From Sclerodactyla briareus (lineage: Eukaryota; Echinodermata; Holothuroidea; Dendrochirotida; Sclerodactylidae), in the NCBI GenBank assembly GCA_026419785.1, contig JAODTK010004165.1, positions 62,001 through 126,000 on the forward strand: a stretch of 64,000 nucleotides of DNA. The letters run 5' to 3'. The notes beneath the pieces are model-generated. The model saw only the letters and a list, made by a program, of their open reading frames with translations. It was not told the origin of the DNA and did not search any database. Positions 24,536 to 37,929 of this stretch are shown in pieces. How positions within the stretch are numbered: the first letter of the stretch is position 1; every line of letters starts with the position of its first letter. A program made the translations under genes and the position numbers.

Positions 24536-25779
24536 TTAGCTAGCTCTCTGTGACGTTGAGATAGGTTTCGTGTTCATTACTCCATCCCTCTGCATGAGCA
24601 ATGTTTACTCCATCTGTCATAAGGTCTTCCATGTCTGCGCTCGTTACGATACAACCTATTGTCCAGGAGGAAATAATTTCATATCAACATGCTCGCTCTA
24701 GATTGTTGGCGGTGACGCCATCCAGAGAGTTTGGTTTCACTGTTGGGTCTTCCTGTTGGTATATGGTAGCTCAATAGACCGGCCTAGGAATGATTTAGTT
24801 TGGTACTTTGTGCTGGCACTGATAGCAAATATTAGCCAATGTGGTAGACTGTTGCCAAGCCTTCCAAGGTTATGGCAGAATGTCAGTAGAGGTTAATTAA
24901 ATGTGAACAAACAATAAATGTGGATTTGCTGAAGAACATGCCGTGTATTCGCCACGGAATTTTGCCGTCCGCAGCTATCAAGAGTTTTTCACTTGCGCCT
25001 TGTTTTCCCTAGTAGTGTCTTTACTTGCAGTTGTGGGGGGGGTGGGCTCGGTCTCAGTCCCCTTTCTTCACTTCATTCGTTCGCTGTACCCCAGTGGGCA
25101 GTGTGGGTCTGTTGTTTCCGAGTTTTTTGTCCGGGCTATTTGCAATACGTCTCGTCCTGTTGGCTGTGGAGCATCACGTTCAGACGATGGCCATAAACCT
25201 TCTGCTCCTCCAGGTTCCTTCAAGTTCACAGGTCACCCTTTTGGATGGGGGCGTGAAATGTCAGAGGTCCCGGGAGCACGGTTGGGGATCTTTATAACGC
25301 CTGCTCGAGGTCATCTGAGCACCGTCGAGAAGAGAAGGCGAAGGTATCACCGGTGCTCATCCACGGACAATATGGCAGGGTTCTGATGATCCCCGATTGG
25401 CTTCCTGAACCCGTAGAAATAATCAGTGCATGCAAATATTTCAGCCCGGGATCCTTTGCTTGTCTGGCATGCCCTGGATCGCGATCTTTTCTTTTGTATG
25501 AAATCGTGGATGGGAACAATACTTGAGATGTGTTGCCACGAAGGTGGCACTGGTGTGACTGCACGGCTCTATTATTTCGCCAGTTTTACCCTCACACCAT
25601 TTACCAACCAAGTATTGTCAATCATTGTTGCGGTCATACAGCAATGGTCGCGATGACTCTTCAGTTTTGCTCTCTGATAGACGGTTTCACATCCCACACG
25701 ACAACGCAGTATGATTATAAGGGGGCTTAATGGATAAAAACTGAATGCGTCATCCGAACCGGAACACGATCATACGATT
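24536..25779. other. No gene recognised; one 147-residue ORF without features
   Basis: The ORF at 24943-25386 has a hydrophobic segment after residue about 15 and a basic C-terminal end. It lacks a recognisable domain or nearby splice signals, and another frame is open across the same place. I treat it as chance. Confidence 0.4.
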
Positions 25780-26310
25780 TCCGTGTACGGAGTTATAGTC
25801 CCTTGAATTTTGTGTCAATTGTGAATCATGTGTATCGCGCGAGATCGAAAGGCTCCCATCATGCAATAATAAATAGTGTCATACTTGCACCACCTTGCAA
25901 ACATTCTTTATTTCTATTGAAATTCCAAAATCATTAATTCAACATTCAATTCGGAAAAGCATTTAGTCTAGGGAGCGGGGGTGGCTGTAGTGGGTTGGTG
26001 GGGTTGATGGTTTACTTTGGTGAGAGAAAAGACAACAGACTTCTGCTAGTTGTTGAATTATTCAACAAAATGAAAACAATAAAAATACATAACATAATTT
26101 CCCGTGTTGTCCATGTCGTGACATCATGCGTTATTGCGCAATCGGATTCTCCCCAATTCTCTGATCAATGGCCCAAACTTTGAAGGCCAACAAGGAGCAT
26201 GTATTTTGAAATGGGGTTTGTACCTGTTAGACACACAGGTTTTCCATTCTCCCCCGATATAACCTCTGGTTGATCAAGCCTGCAGTTGTCCTTTAATCAA
26301 TCACTGTACG
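25780..26310 (-). repeat. Dispersed repeat family D, copy 2
   Basis: This is the inverse of 16070-16575, with the same landmarks in the same order over about 500 bp. Internal length differences are mostly small indels. The 62-residue ORF within it is not conserved in the other copies. Confidence 0.75.
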
Positions 26311-26884
26311 CTATACAAAACGATTGCTAGTGCCCAAACCGTCGTACAACAAGCAAGCACCACTGACTGCACTGCTGTGGGCCTAGAAATCGTTATGCTT
26401 TGAAATTGTAGTGAACACGCGTCGAAACAGGGGAATTCCGTAAAAGATGACAAATCTCGGCGGGCGAACACGGGTAAAATCGCGACAGCCTAATAGAAAA
26501 TACACGGGATTTATCTTTTCTGTTACATAAGCCCCACAACAATAATCTGTTCTGGGACCACGAAGGAGTTGCTAGAGACCGCGAAACACGTACGTACCCA
26601 GTGAAGCCGAGGACCTCTTTTGCTATGTTTTTTGTTCGCGAAAGATATGGCATCGCTTATAGTCTGTAGTCGTGCACTACAAGAATTATGTAAACTCATT
26701 TTCTGACCAGACATTACAGCACTTCTCTACATGCACGGTTGTAGAACTCGGGTTATAGTAAGAAACTCTTCCTGAATCCTGAAGTTAGAAGCAAATGGAA
26801 CTTTTCACGACTAGGGTCACACTTGCTGGGAAGGAACAGCCTACCAGATAATATGATTTATAATCAGCCTCAGTTATGTTAAAG
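26311..26884. other. No gene recognised
   Basis: Anonymous sequence between repeat copies. Confidence 0.4.
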
Positions 26885-27090
26885 GGGATTTGGGCAATGA
26901 GCAGGGGGGTTCGTTTGATCCGTTTGGAAAAGTGGGGAAGAGGGGGGGTGGGGGGCCGGGTGACCTGACGATTACTATCTGAGCGGAGCGCCAACATGGG
27001 TGGGCGCGTAGCGTTTAGGAGGAGGAAATTTGGGCTCGTGTCCTTCCTATGACGCCCGAAATTGGACTTCCCGGGGCCTAATTGCAAACA
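26885..27090 (+). repeat. Dispersed repeat family B, fragment
   Basis: GATCCGTTTGGAAAAGTGGGG, a G run and CTGAGCGGAGCGCCAACAT match 35840-35930 (GATCCGTTTTGAAAAGTGGGG then GAGCGCCACCAT). The GAGCGGAGCGCC word also recurs at 50632. Confidence 0.65.
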
Positions 27091-27364
27091 TTGGATGTGC
27101 AATTTTACTAGACAAAAGAGGTTGGGAAAAAATTGTCACTTCTGCAGGATATACGCAGAGAGTACCAACACCATCTAGAACCTCGTTTTAAAGGTTTTAG
27201 TTGAAAAGAATATTGTCGCAGGGGTGATTATACCAATAACCCATGCTCAGCTTACAATTTGCGTTAAACATTTCATTTCAGCTATTAATATCTGACTGGC
27301 CAGAGTGACCATATGTGAATTAATGTACACACCCGTTGGAAATTGGGTCGGTTGGTTTTGGCTA

Positions 27365-28295
27365 GGTATCAAAACGGAGGGCCACCATCCTTGGCACGGA
27401 TCACTCGGCTGATGTAAATTTCGAGAGGGAAATAGGTTCTCATGATTGCAGGATTAACAGAATTTCGTACTTGGATGTTGAAATTCCACGTGGCGTGCCC
27501 ATGATTTTTCTGTGGGTCCCGCGGTGAGGGTGGGTTGGAATAATTATAGGGGCGTCATCCTAAACGGAGAACCAGCATCGGATGTTGCGTATAGCGTACA
27601 TAGAAAGTTGTGTGAATAGGCCTCCTAGATGCCAGAAAATTGCACCACTATTTGTCCGACTATTTTCTTGGGAAAAGCTGTTGCAGTGGCGTAGCCATAG
27701 TTTTGAAGGGGTTCAGCTGGACATTTGAATGAGGGGACCTGTCATATTATCCGATTGTAATTACCCAAATTTAGTTGACAAAAATTAATTGCAGGGTTAT
27801 TGTTGTACTAGAAGGAAAACCCACCTTCTTACAACATTTTGGGGACATTCCATTCAAATGTGGGCACTCAAAGTGTAAATATCCTGGGTTAAGATTCCCT
27901 TGCTTCACCTGCTCTATTTCTCAAATTCTTCGCCGAATTATGGTCACTTGCGTTACTCGGAGTTATTGATCTCAACTTGATTATGGTACTGCCTCCTCGG
28001 GACGATCAGCTTGTGATAATGGGTTTGTCCTCATTTGTTCTTTTGACCTTGTTTGACTATCTGACTATATTGGGCAGGAAGTTCGACCCAATCTCAAGGG
28101 AAATATATATTTTTCAATAGGATTCCAAGGTTGTGTTTCAAAGTTTACCGAAAAAAATTATTGGAGTCAAGCACATAGTCTCACACTTTATTATTCTTTT
28201 TTTGGGGTATGACGAAACCATATAAGCAGAGCGCCATCAATCGGCTGGCGCGAATCGTACTAGCGATTTTGTTGGTGTGGGCGGGGGGGGGGGTA
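27365..28295 (+). repeat. Dispersed repeat family B, longest copy
   Basis: The start (GGTATCAAAACGGAG, TTGGCACG, CACTCGG) and the later block (CTTGCTTCACCTG, CTATTTC, ATCTCAACTTGATTATG, ACTGCCTC, CTATATTGGGC) match 51028-51395 in order. It contains an internal CAGTGGCGTAGCCA word at about 27684, so the copy may be composite. It ends near a GCGCCATCAATCGGCTGGCGC inverted word and a G run (28277-28292). No transposase ORF was found. Confidence 0.6.
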
Positions 28296-29109
28296 AGCCT
28301 GGGCTAAGTGGAATCGCGCCTGATGAATGGGTCGCAGGGGCTGAGGCCATGGACGCTACGTTATTGAGGTGGAATTTAATAGGGACTCATTCTTTCAAAA
28401 TTTGGACTTTGATTGGCCTAACTTTTGAGCAGTTTACCTATGTCAAGCAATAAACGATGAATGTCGACAAACTGATATTGGCTCGGTAGTTGAATGGCAC
28501 ACTCAACTGCTTCGGCGGCATTGTACCTCGGGTTAACTCTAATGCTTCAATTCTGTATCTTTAAATAATAATCGATGCTATGAATTTTGAGCCGCTTGAA
28601 AGAATACATATATTTCACAGGAAACGGGTTGGAAAAATCCTGCTTCATATACTTGCACTATTCGGTTGTGGGAAAAACAATTTTACTCACCATAACAACA
28701 CAGGCGACCATAGCGGAAAAATCTAAAAAAAACGGATTATGTACGTGAATTGGAAGTGCCATGTGAGATATGAATTTCCGCTTGGAAGTTATGGTGCTCA
28801 TTTCAAGTAGAAAACTTAGCTCCTAGGCCCAGGATCTCCCCCCATTTAGCCCCTAGAACGTAACGTCGAAGGGCCGGCTAATTGGGAGTCCCTGCATTTT
28901 CCAACTGGAATGCCGTGCACTGGGAAATCAGGGCCCTGTAATTAGTGTATTTGCGATATAGGCCTATGCCCTATTTCTAGTCGAAGATTGATGAAGAACT
29001 AATTTCAGAATCCGAGAACGAACTAAACAGCCGTGGGTCAGGAACTTTCCGTCAAAATTCTAATACGTTATCAGTTTCATCGCATTTCACACAGGCGAAA
29101 GCTCTGATA
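28296..29109. other. No gene recognised
   Basis: Anonymous sequence. No exon or RNA signal was supported. Confidence 0.4.
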
Positions 29110-29365
29110 CACCATGTGCGAGGCGCGCGAAGAGCGCGAAGACTTTCGATGAAAAGTTTGGGCACTTAGTAAAGTCTTGGCCCCTCGTTTTGCCTGCTGC
29201 TATTGCCTGCAACGTTTGCGCCCACATAATAGACATATGAAACTGGAAGCATGCGATTTTATCCCCCATATGTCCAAGTGGGGGGAATTTGATATATGTC
29301 CCCGTCACTTCGAAAAGTGGGTACGTGTCCCCCTGCCCCCCCCCCCCAGATGGAGGATGAGTTAG
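29110..29365. repeat. Repeat end with GCGCG words and C run
   Basis: GCGAGGCGCGCGAAGAGCGCG at 29117 and CACTTCGAAAAGTGGG followed by a C run at about 29306-29347 resemble the layouts at 36257-36340 and 39256-39505. It is probably one fragmentary dispersed family. Confidence 0.5.
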
Positions 29366-31412
29366 TGGCAGATTGGCCAGCGCCCAGAAGAGGACCTCTA
29401 AGTACATGTAATCATAGCTGCTTCGTAACTACGGTTTCATGTCAAACGGATAAAATCTGGTTGCATTTTAAAATCTTCGCTTTGGTCTCTGCGTGTCGCG
29501 ATGCAATTACCGCACGTATCATGTCGAGAACTGATCCCGATAACTTAATGTCCATGTTTTCGGCTCATCTGAAGGTTTTACGATTCCCCTCAGGCTCAGG
29601 GCAAGAGGGAGCATAATCTACATAATCTACTACACAGATGGGCTTGAATTTTGCAATACGAAGGGATCGGAACTTAAATGTAGAGAAATAGCCTAAATTT
29701 ACTTATAATTACCGAACATACAATCAAGTCAGTACAACTCGTAAGAGCTCAACGGATTCCGGTAGTGGCAATTATTAGAAATTTTTTCAGATGATTACGC
29801 CCAATCGTATCGAAAAGAGCTCGGACTCCCCTCTTTAGAGCATGTCCGTTAGCTGCACACAAAATACTAACAAGATAAAAGCCTAACTAGGGAACAGAAC
29901 GATTATGACTGTCTCGTGAATTTGACCTCAGTCTTTACCCCCAACATTATTCTGCATGGTGTAAGAGGAAAACCCTCATAAACCCAATAGGTAAGGCCAA
30001 CTTTGTAATTTTCAAAGTTCACCTGCTGCCTATATTATATATTGCCTACGATAATAACCAGTGCTTCCATATCGCCTAATGAAAAAAGGTCAAAAGCGGT
30101 TTCAAAACAATACTTCTCAAAATATTTACAGAAGATAGGTCTTAAGAGACTCGCCGCTCACGGAAACGTTAAGTGATTAGCTTTTCTATTGTAATCAGGA
30201 ATATCATTCCAAAGACGTGGACCAGTAAAAGAAAACGATTGTTCACCCACTTTTTTTACGAGATGCTGGTTTCTGTCTACCATCTTGATACCGGAACCTG
30301 AACAGCGGCGATTGTAGGATTTCATCTTCTCCTGAGAGATTATATATCATAGACCTAGATGTTCAAATCCAAATTGTGATTTTATTATATCCATGCATTT
30401 AACGGAGCAGCATTTCGGAATTACTGAATTAGCCGTTTGTCAACAAAATTACTCCAATTATCGCATTTTTGTCTAACAAACGGGTTTTTCAGACTGCGAA
30501 TTATTGCCTCAGTGATTGGTTATATTGTTAATTTGTCATTTGTTCCAACCGGTTGACCTGTGGGGATTTTCTTGATAGAGAAAATAACAATAACATTAAA
30601 CTCTAAGAGCATCATGGGCATGGGAGGCTGCAGTTTGCCAGCCCTTCCAACCCTTCTGAGTCCAATGGATATGCAACAGATTTCTTTTTATAGAGAATTG
30701 CTCAAATTTGAGGTTTGAGCATGTTGCCTCATCATCAAGTTGTTTCCTTATTCATACATTTGAGGAATTCACGACATCACGGGCGGGACGCTGAGCCGCC
30801 GTGGATTCTACACAGTGAATACTGCATTTGCGCCCTTTATATAACAGCAAGACGAAAAGAGGTATTTAGATGGAAGACATTATCTTCCTTATATTCTCGT
30901 GAGAAGTAAGTGGGTGTTCGTAAGTTTTTTTTTTTTTTTTTTTTTTTAAATATTAACATCCCATCTAGCGTTTAGCTCTCTGTGTAGGGGATTGTTTACA
31001 TTTACTTCCTATCTGTAGACTCAAAGGGATTCTTTATTTCATCTGTCGATAGCTCCAAGAAGCTACATTATAGGATGCAGGAGGCAGCCTATTCTAATAA
31101 TGGAATTCGGAATTCCAACAACAATTCAGGTTTTTTCACGAATGTTGTACTGTAATGAGTTGTACTAGTTGAAATATCTGTGCTACATTACGTATTTCAC
31201 CCATTTGTATTTATAGGCGAATTCGCGGGTTAATGAATAACGTCAAAGCGGTAACCAGTAACTCACGTCCATTTGAATTTAACTGTATGACATTCAATCG
31301 AGGTTGGAACAAACGTTAAGAAAGTTGCGATAAATTTGCTAATACTTTAGGAGGAGCGCGTTTATAGATTACTATATTTTTATGGTAATCTTGCCGAGCA
31401 GAGGATCGAACC
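29366..31412. other. No gene recognised
   Basis: At about 30205-30330 the text ATTCCAAAGACGTGGACCAG and the following sequence look like a fragment of a common retroelement tail, but I could not confirm a second copy here. A T run lies at about 30926-30947. Short ORFs have no motif. Confidence 0.4.
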
Positions 31413-31698
31413 TATTCAAGGCCCAGCAGGGTCCTGGATACTGCACCTATTGTCAGCTGCGAATCCCTCAGGCTGTTACACGGAATAAGGCAATGTGGGG
31501 GTGGTCACACGAACACGTACACTTTCAAATTGCCTACCCCTCGTTTGTCCTGCTCCTTTATCCTTGCTGAGGTCGGGGACAAGGGCAACACGATAAAATG
31601 TTTTAAAAGTCTTTGGTATGACCCGACCGGGAATCGAACCAAGGGCACCCAGGTGGAAGGCCGCGCTTTTCCAAATGTGCCAACCACTAGGCATGAAC
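31413..31698 (-). mobile_element. tRNA-derived SINE (copy 1 of 3)
   Basis: The minus strand starts GCCTAGTGGTTGGCACA (A-box-like, about 31692-31675) and has a perfect B box, GGTTCGATTCC (31640-31630), inside CTTGGTTCGATTCCCGGTCG. It then shares with the copies at 47557 and 48642 the phrase TACCAAAGACTT, the block GGGTAGGCAATTT, CGCAGCTGACAATA-GGTGCAG and the end GGGCC-TTGAATA. It keeps the most intact tRNA-like head of the three. The head could still recruit Pol III if it is complete. Confidence 0.8.
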
Positions 31699-32811
31699 CA
31701 TAATATGCCCCCAGAGAATCATCAGGACCTCCGAAATGTTTGGTTTACGAACGCTTAACGATGATAAGCTGATCATAGTCGCACTGTTAATCGTCGGTTC
31801 CTAAATAATTGCTTCGTGCACTCCACAAAGACTCCCAGCATTAGTTTACCGAGCGAGCCGCACAACGCACCTCCGAAGACCGAGCTTATCGGAATGGAGT
31901 GTTGCGCAGATATTAGAATGGTGACCTCTGTTGACCTTGGAATGCCCTTCGTCATTTTCCCACCTAACAATTATTTATTAGATTTCAATTTTCACGTGAC
32001 TCTTGTCGCATCCTACGTTGTATCCTCCGAAGCTACCAAGACATTCATGATACGCTTGTTGTCTAACCCCCACCACATTATGCAAACGAAACTACTAGAC
32101 CATCCCAATAAGTGTTTGAATATCCAGGTCGCACTTACACATCACAACTTTGAGCCCCGAACCAGACGATTCCTGTCCATATACAACGCCTTCCCTAATG
32201 AATAAAGAACAAATATCCCCGAATACTTTTGAATTAATTACTATTCGAACAGTAAACAGTTTGGCCATGGTAATCCCTTACTTCCTTAATATCTGAATAT
32301 TGACAGACGGTATCCAAAAGATTGGAGTGTAGCGAGTGAGAGAAACCTCTCCGATCAGTCGATGGCCTCAGACTATATAGTCTTGTCAAGGTACTAATTA
32401 TTATTACGTCCCCCCCCCCCTCCCACCACCATTAACGAACCAACTCGAGCTGCGAACGGAATTGGAGCTTTGTAGAGTCGAAACAAATGCATCATTGTCT
32501 TGTTGAAGAGGAAAACAAAGTTTCTGAGGATAACGTTTAGCAATGTCTAATATGCACACCGTCAAAGTCAGATCAGATTCAAGACGTATCCCGAAAGCTG
32601 TACAATAGATTATGAGAGTTCTAGCTGCGAAGCTGCATAGCAACACATTGCCGAGTTTTGTCACGCTTGGGGGTGATGATGTTTTCGTGGAATCGGAGGT
32701 TTTCTCAGCCCCATTGCGTTTACAGTGAGGGCGTTGGCGTACGCTGGCGCTTAGCGAGGGAGCTCAGTCTTCATTCCCCCCAGAGAGGAGAACACTGGAC
32801 TTAAGACAGCA
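31699..32811. other. No gene recognised; one 129-residue ORF
   Basis: The plus ORF at 31816-32205 is one of the longer ones in the gene-poor part but shows no domain, signal peptide or splice context. It spans a GTGACCTCTGTTGACCTTGG phrase like the repeat arrays elsewhere, so repeat origin is likely. A C run lies at about 32410-32420. Confidence 0.4.
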
Positions 32812-32867
32812 TCAAGAAGGGAAGAAAACGGGTGGGAGAAATCACAGAACCTTGGGGCACACCTGCT
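32812..32867 (-). pseudogene. Reverse-transcriptase scrap (GVPQGS motif)
   Basis: The minus strand encodes AGVPQGSVISPTRFLPFL and is then soon interrupted by a stop. GVPQGSV-SP is the diagnostic region of non-LTR reverse transcriptases just before the catalytic Asp-Asp motif. No upstream RT segment could be joined convincingly; a G/C run and other sequence follow at 32916. It is a dead fragment unrelated in position to the LINE at 19.3 kb. Confidence 0.45.
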
Positions 32868-34921
32868 GCGATGGGATAAAAATGAGACAGTGTATACAGA
32901 AGAACGTACGCACAGGGGGGGGGGGGGTTAGGTGACCAACGTGACAATACAATGTTTACACAAAAACTGAGATTTTGTAGTTCAGCAGCACGTGTTCAAG
33001 GCTGTAGTCACGGCGCACTTCCGATGGTTCCGACATCAAACACCTCTCTCCCACACACCCAAAGACAAATTTCTCGGATAACGCCGACTTGAAGAAGGAA
33101 ACGATCAACACGAACAGCTATTGACCGATTGCAAAAGGACGGCTAAGATCCAGCTGATGTAGAGCGTGAACAGTCATGTGCCAGAGATGTTCAGATCAAT
33201 CACCCGGCTCTCACCAGCCTGGACAAGAATGTTGACCAGACGTGGGTGGCAAACACCAGAAAATATCTGTTGACCTGACTCTGCAGAAACCATACTGATG
33301 GTCGACATATTACAGTAGGAGTAGATCAGAATTGGGTCAGTGACGATCGATTCCAGCTTGGAGAGCTGAGAAAGTCAATGCTATTGGTCGGCGAAGCGAA
33401 CACAATGGTAATGATATGCAAACGATTGATGCCAAATAGGCGGTCAGCGCCAAGTAGGCGGTCAGTTCGTATTCACTGTTACCAATTATTTAAACAGTGT
33501 ATTTAATACCTGAACGAGTATAGGCAAAGGTAATAAGATCTTTAAGAGCAGTGCATTCGTCACGAGAGGAGAACAAAAACGCGACCTTGGCAAAAGAGAA
33601 TTTCGCAAGGAGGAAAAATGACAATAATGACCATGCCATCTGAAATATTGGGGGGGGGGTTCCTCTCGCAAAAGATGAGAGGGGCAAAATAGGGGGATTC
33701 GAAGGCTCAAAATAGCATTGAGAGTAGGTAGGGGGGGGGGGGGTGTTGCAAGAGGGAACGCATCAGTCGATTTTCAGGGGAAACCCGCGTTTGGGACGCC
33801 CTCCCGTAAAGTTGCCGGCACCTTCATTAACCACCCCCCCCCTCCGAAAACCGAAGTTTGAACTCGAAGCCAAACAATCGCCTGATAACGTGCACGGGCT
33901 TTTTAATTTTATTGTGGAGCTTCCTGACCGAAAACAATTACACCGTTATACATGTAGACATTTGATGTGACTAATTTACATTATTTACGCTTGCGTTCTT
34001 CAGGTATTGTGCTCACAAGGAGCGTCACATGCACACGCCTGCGCCGCTGTCTAATACTTTTTCCTATTTGGAGAGGAATCCATCACATTTTTTGTGTAGA
34101 AAAATGTCTGTTTTGATTATGTTATAAGCAGACCAAGTCACTACATACAAGTGAAAGGCGTTGCCCTTTATTTACGAGCGTCCTTTGTTGATAATAAAAC
34201 CGACACTAATGGTAGGTCGTAGCGTAGCGTATATATCCAGGACCGCATAAGCAAGTAAGCTAGCATCATGCAGATGACAGTCGGCGACAGTATGGCGGAA
34301 GCACGTACAGTCGTAATGCATTGTAATCGAAAGCCGCCCGATTAACAAAAAGTCAAAAATAGTACAATCAACGGCGTCAAATCGACAGAGACATCAGTGG
34401 CGTAGGGATCTTCATACGATGATCAATTTCATATCTGGGTTGAGCCTCCATCACTCGCAGGGATGTGATGGCATGGATGACTTAATCAAGCGCTCCAAAC
34501 ATCGCTTTCAGTCGCGCATGCCTCGGACAGGGACGTCGCCAGCGTATAGCCTCACGATATACGATCTAGGCGAAACGCCCAAATATACGTTGGCGTTTAG
34601 CCTGAATTCTCGAATCGCGTTGGTCAGTGAGTGGTTTCGTATCAACCATCCCGATCTGAGTTGCCGAAATAGAGGGATTCGATAGTCAGCAGATAACAAC
34701 AGGATCTGAGTGGTGTATAACGCAAAACGTCGCAGAAGCGGCGCTTAGCGGGTATATTGAATAATTCCTTCAGGGATCTAGTATCATACTTTACGGAGAT
34801 GTGCTACAATTCACGATTGAGCCCGTCGAGTACGTATCAGAATGTCTAGTGGATGTCAATTTATATTGCGAACAATTCTTAGGGACTGTTTCAAAACTCA
34901 CGGCTGTTTAAATTAAGGGCC
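32868..34921. other. No gene recognised; several G/C homopolymers
   Basis: G or C runs of nine or more sit near 32916, 33650, 33731 and 33832. No exon is supported. GTGGCGTAGGG near 34397 is a partial copy of the GGCGTAGCCA end word. Confidence 0.4.
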
Positions 34922-35161
34922 AGGCACGTACCGAGAGGGGGGTGAGGTCGGAACCCAAGGGGAGTGCGCCCTCATTTTGCGCCTCACCCTTCCTATTGGC
35001 CAAATAAGGCACAATTTATGGGCCCCTACGACACATACGCTGCAATATTGGCTGCAATAAACAGCTGACCAAAAACCTTTCCGAACTGCAAAAAATTGTG
35101 TTGAAAATGATCGGTCACTTGGGTCATTGGAGGTATTCTGACCCCCACCCCCCCCCCCCCA
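34922..35161 (-). repeat. Dispersed repeat family A, copy 2
   Basis: The inverse of 23258-23481 with the same landmarks, bounded by a G-rich end at 34930-34945 and a C run at 35140-35161. The two copies are clearly alignable over more than 200 bp. Confidence 0.8.
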
Positions 35162-35824
35162 CTGATAAGGGGTGAGGGTTTTTGTAAACGTATAACTTCA
35201 GCAACTTTGTGTTGTTACACATGCCCATACACACTTACAATGATCAAGGAACAGGTAGAATAAATGTAATAAAACAATGCGACTGATATACGTCTTATTC
35301 AGGGAGGGGCACACTCAGAGACGACCTAAAAAGGGTGGCAAACTTGATTACGGATTCAAAAACATGATCCATCTAGGCATGTCATGACAGCTTGCGTCAA
35401 TCATAAAACCTTAGAATTGTCCATGGTCCACTGATTGTAATGCATGAGCACTAGATGCGTGAGACTGTATTCTCGGTCTCTTATAGCTATGGGAATGTTT
35501 CGTTTTAACCCGCCCTACTGAGCTCGAACCCACATGGTCAAATTGGCTGGAGTGACACAGTTATATACTGTATTGACCGATAATGACGTTTTCGTCTTGT
35601 CTGTATCGATAACCATCTTATTCAATACACACCATTCACTGATTCTCACCATACCCCTCCCACTCTGCCGATTCGTTAGATATACCATAGATACGCACCG
35701 TGATTACTAACTCAAATACCTTACGGAGATCTAAGAAGATAGACCCCAGAAGGTATCCCTTGTCATTGGCCTGCAATTTCCAATGAAGCAGTTCCACATG
35801 AATGCTTTTCCCGGAAAGCCGGAT
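35162..35824. other. No gene recognised
   Basis: Anonymous sequence. No splice-bounded ORF was seen. Confidence 0.4.
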
Positions 35825-36085
35825 GGAGCACATGGGCGTCGATCCGTTTTGAAAAGTGGGGGGGGGGGGGGGGACACATCGATTGCAAATGACCACTGAG
35901 CGGAGGGGAGCGCCACCATCGGTTGGCGCGAAGGGTACAAAGAAAATTTTAGCTTTTCATACCTCCAGATCGCCGGAAACGGCACTTGCCAGACTCGATA
36001 GCACCCATTTACATGTGTGATTTGAGTAAGAGACAGACAAAAAAATTGTCATTGTGCATACTAAGACCGCATATCACACATGGTA
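35825..36085 (+). repeat. Dispersed repeat family B, fragment
   Basis: GATCCGTTTTGAAAAGTGGGG plus a G run matches 26917-26950. GAGCGCCACCATCGGTTGGCGC, a later ATACCTCCAGATCGCCGGAAA and GGCACTTGCC match 50635-50740 in order (ATACTCGAGATAGCCAGGAAA, GGCAATTGCC). Confidence 0.65.
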
Positions 36086-36256
36086 TTTTTTATTACCTTT
36101 TCTACTCTGGCCTCGTTTGCGTGGGATAAGGGGTCTGCCCAACGGTCCAAGGTGGGATCGAAAGGAAAAGCCATAGGCGTACGGGACCATTCCAATTGGA
36201 AGCAGTAAATATTTGGCCGCCCGAATTTCTACAAGTCAGTCATCGAAGACATACCA

Positions 36257-36345
36257 GCGCGCGCGAAGCGCGCGGAATTTTTTGCATGTTTTCCGGGCGC
36301 ATTTTATCGGAAAATCTCAGAAAATTGGGGGGGGGGCATTCTGCC
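36257..36345. repeat. GCGCGCGAAGCGCGCGG palindrome with G run
   Basis: A near-perfect palindrome built of GCGCGC words is followed by TTTT, an AAAATCTCAGAAAATT stretch and a G run. The same arrangement, with AAAATTTG, occurs at 39256-39290. This is a repeat-family signature, not a regulatory site I can support. Confidence 0.5.
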
Positions 36346-36819
36346 CTCAAGGCTTCTGAAATGATTCGAGTGAACAAAAATTATTCGAAGCATTACATCG
36401 CATATTCACAACGCCTGGTAGAAAAACGCCATTAAAAATTGATGCACTTTTGCCTATTCGATTCAAAATTCGAGCACTCGGTATTGAAAACATGGGTAAT
36501 CCCTTCGACTCTGGCCATAGTGGGGTCCAGAATTTCACATGGGGTCCGCCACCTGGAATCAGTGGACCTGAAGACAATTTCCAACGCGTTAATTGTTCTG
36601 GTTAGACAATAATTGAATCAGTTTAGACGATCATCAAATTATGATTATCACTGTGAACCACCGCACACCCACTATAATTAAAATGACCAGGTGCACGGTA
36701 CACACGTTCAACAGGTTCAGTAATTTGGGGCAGAACAACTACCCAGACTAAAAAAGGTTAGTGGAGTCATCGCAGTTAATATGCACAACTTATATCAGTA
36801 CTGATGCGCCACGGGCCAA

Positions 36820-37060
36820 CAGATCCATAATTAAAAAACTTTTCATTTTTACTTTGCCCAAAGTTTTTCGTCCATATATCGCCGAATTCGGGTATATTTC
36901 TTGTTCGGTTTTCATCTCAATTATCCTGCACCCGGCCCGACCCAGTCTCGGATTTAAATGGCTGATTTGCCCTAAGTTGGTTCTGTACGCATCCGGAGAT
37001 ACTTTACCATCTTACTATGTTGGGCATAGATTTACAATGTCACCTAACTTGAATGTTGAC
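36820..37060 (+). repeat. Dispersed repeat family B, fragment
   Basis: TTTGCCCTAAGTTGGTT and ATCTTACTATGTTGGGC (36967-37023) match 51335-51390 (TTGCCCTAACTTGGTTTTG, GTCTTACTATTGGGC). Only this sub-block is recognisable. Confidence 0.5.
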
Positions 37061-37852
37061 AAAATGAATGAAAATAAATGTTTGCCAATTAGCAATATAC
37101 GGTGTATCTGCTAGGACTACTTCCAATCCTAGGGCGCCGTCTTTGTGCGGTCGTGACCCCCAACTTCGTGGAAGTCCTCCGTACATACGTGTTTTTACTC
37201 TTGACCTCCTGGGACCCTCAACTTTCAACCAGGAGAATTGACCCCTTGATTATTACGCAAAGCCAATGTGATGCCAGTGCAAGCTTGTTTTGTTTGTCAG
37301 TGAACAATTTGGTCCTCATGGCATTCGTAGGCGACTGCAGAATAATAAATTCGAAAGGAGAAAAAAGTGCGATACTGGCATCGGCGACGGACTCTTCGGT
37401 TTTTTAGTCAGAACATTTTTTGCCTAACGACAGAAAAGCCAGCCCGCGTGCAAAAGTTTTGCTTTTTTTTTTCGGGGGTTTGATTGAAAATTCAGGCTGT
37501 TCAGAAACATTTTGGGCATTTCCTTCCTTTTGCCTTTTCTGGGTCCAGATTTCCCCGATTATTGTAATTTTTTGCCCGATTTTCAGAATAACTTTGCGCT
37601 CTGCAAAGGCTCAATTTGGTAAATCTGAGCCAGAAGTCGAAGCACAGTTTGGATTTCAATTGAGGAATGTGAACAAACTATGTAGCCTAGTTTACCTGGT
37701 CGAGTTACTCTTTCCAGACTGGGCGTAACTCAAATTGATTCATTGGGTGAGGTATTTTCGCCCTCGTAATTATTATGCATGTGATTTCATGTTGCAGGAG
37801 GAAAGGCCAAACTTGAATCCGTCACTGAAGTCTTACGTCACTGCTGTCGAGA

Positions 37853-37854
<2 letters not shown>

Positions 37855-37915
<61 letters not shown>

Positions 37916-37929
37916 GGGGGGGGGGGGGG

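Noticed and set aside
31816-32205. 129-residue ORF as a gene
   Set aside because: No domain, no splice context, and it spans repeat-like TGACCT wording.
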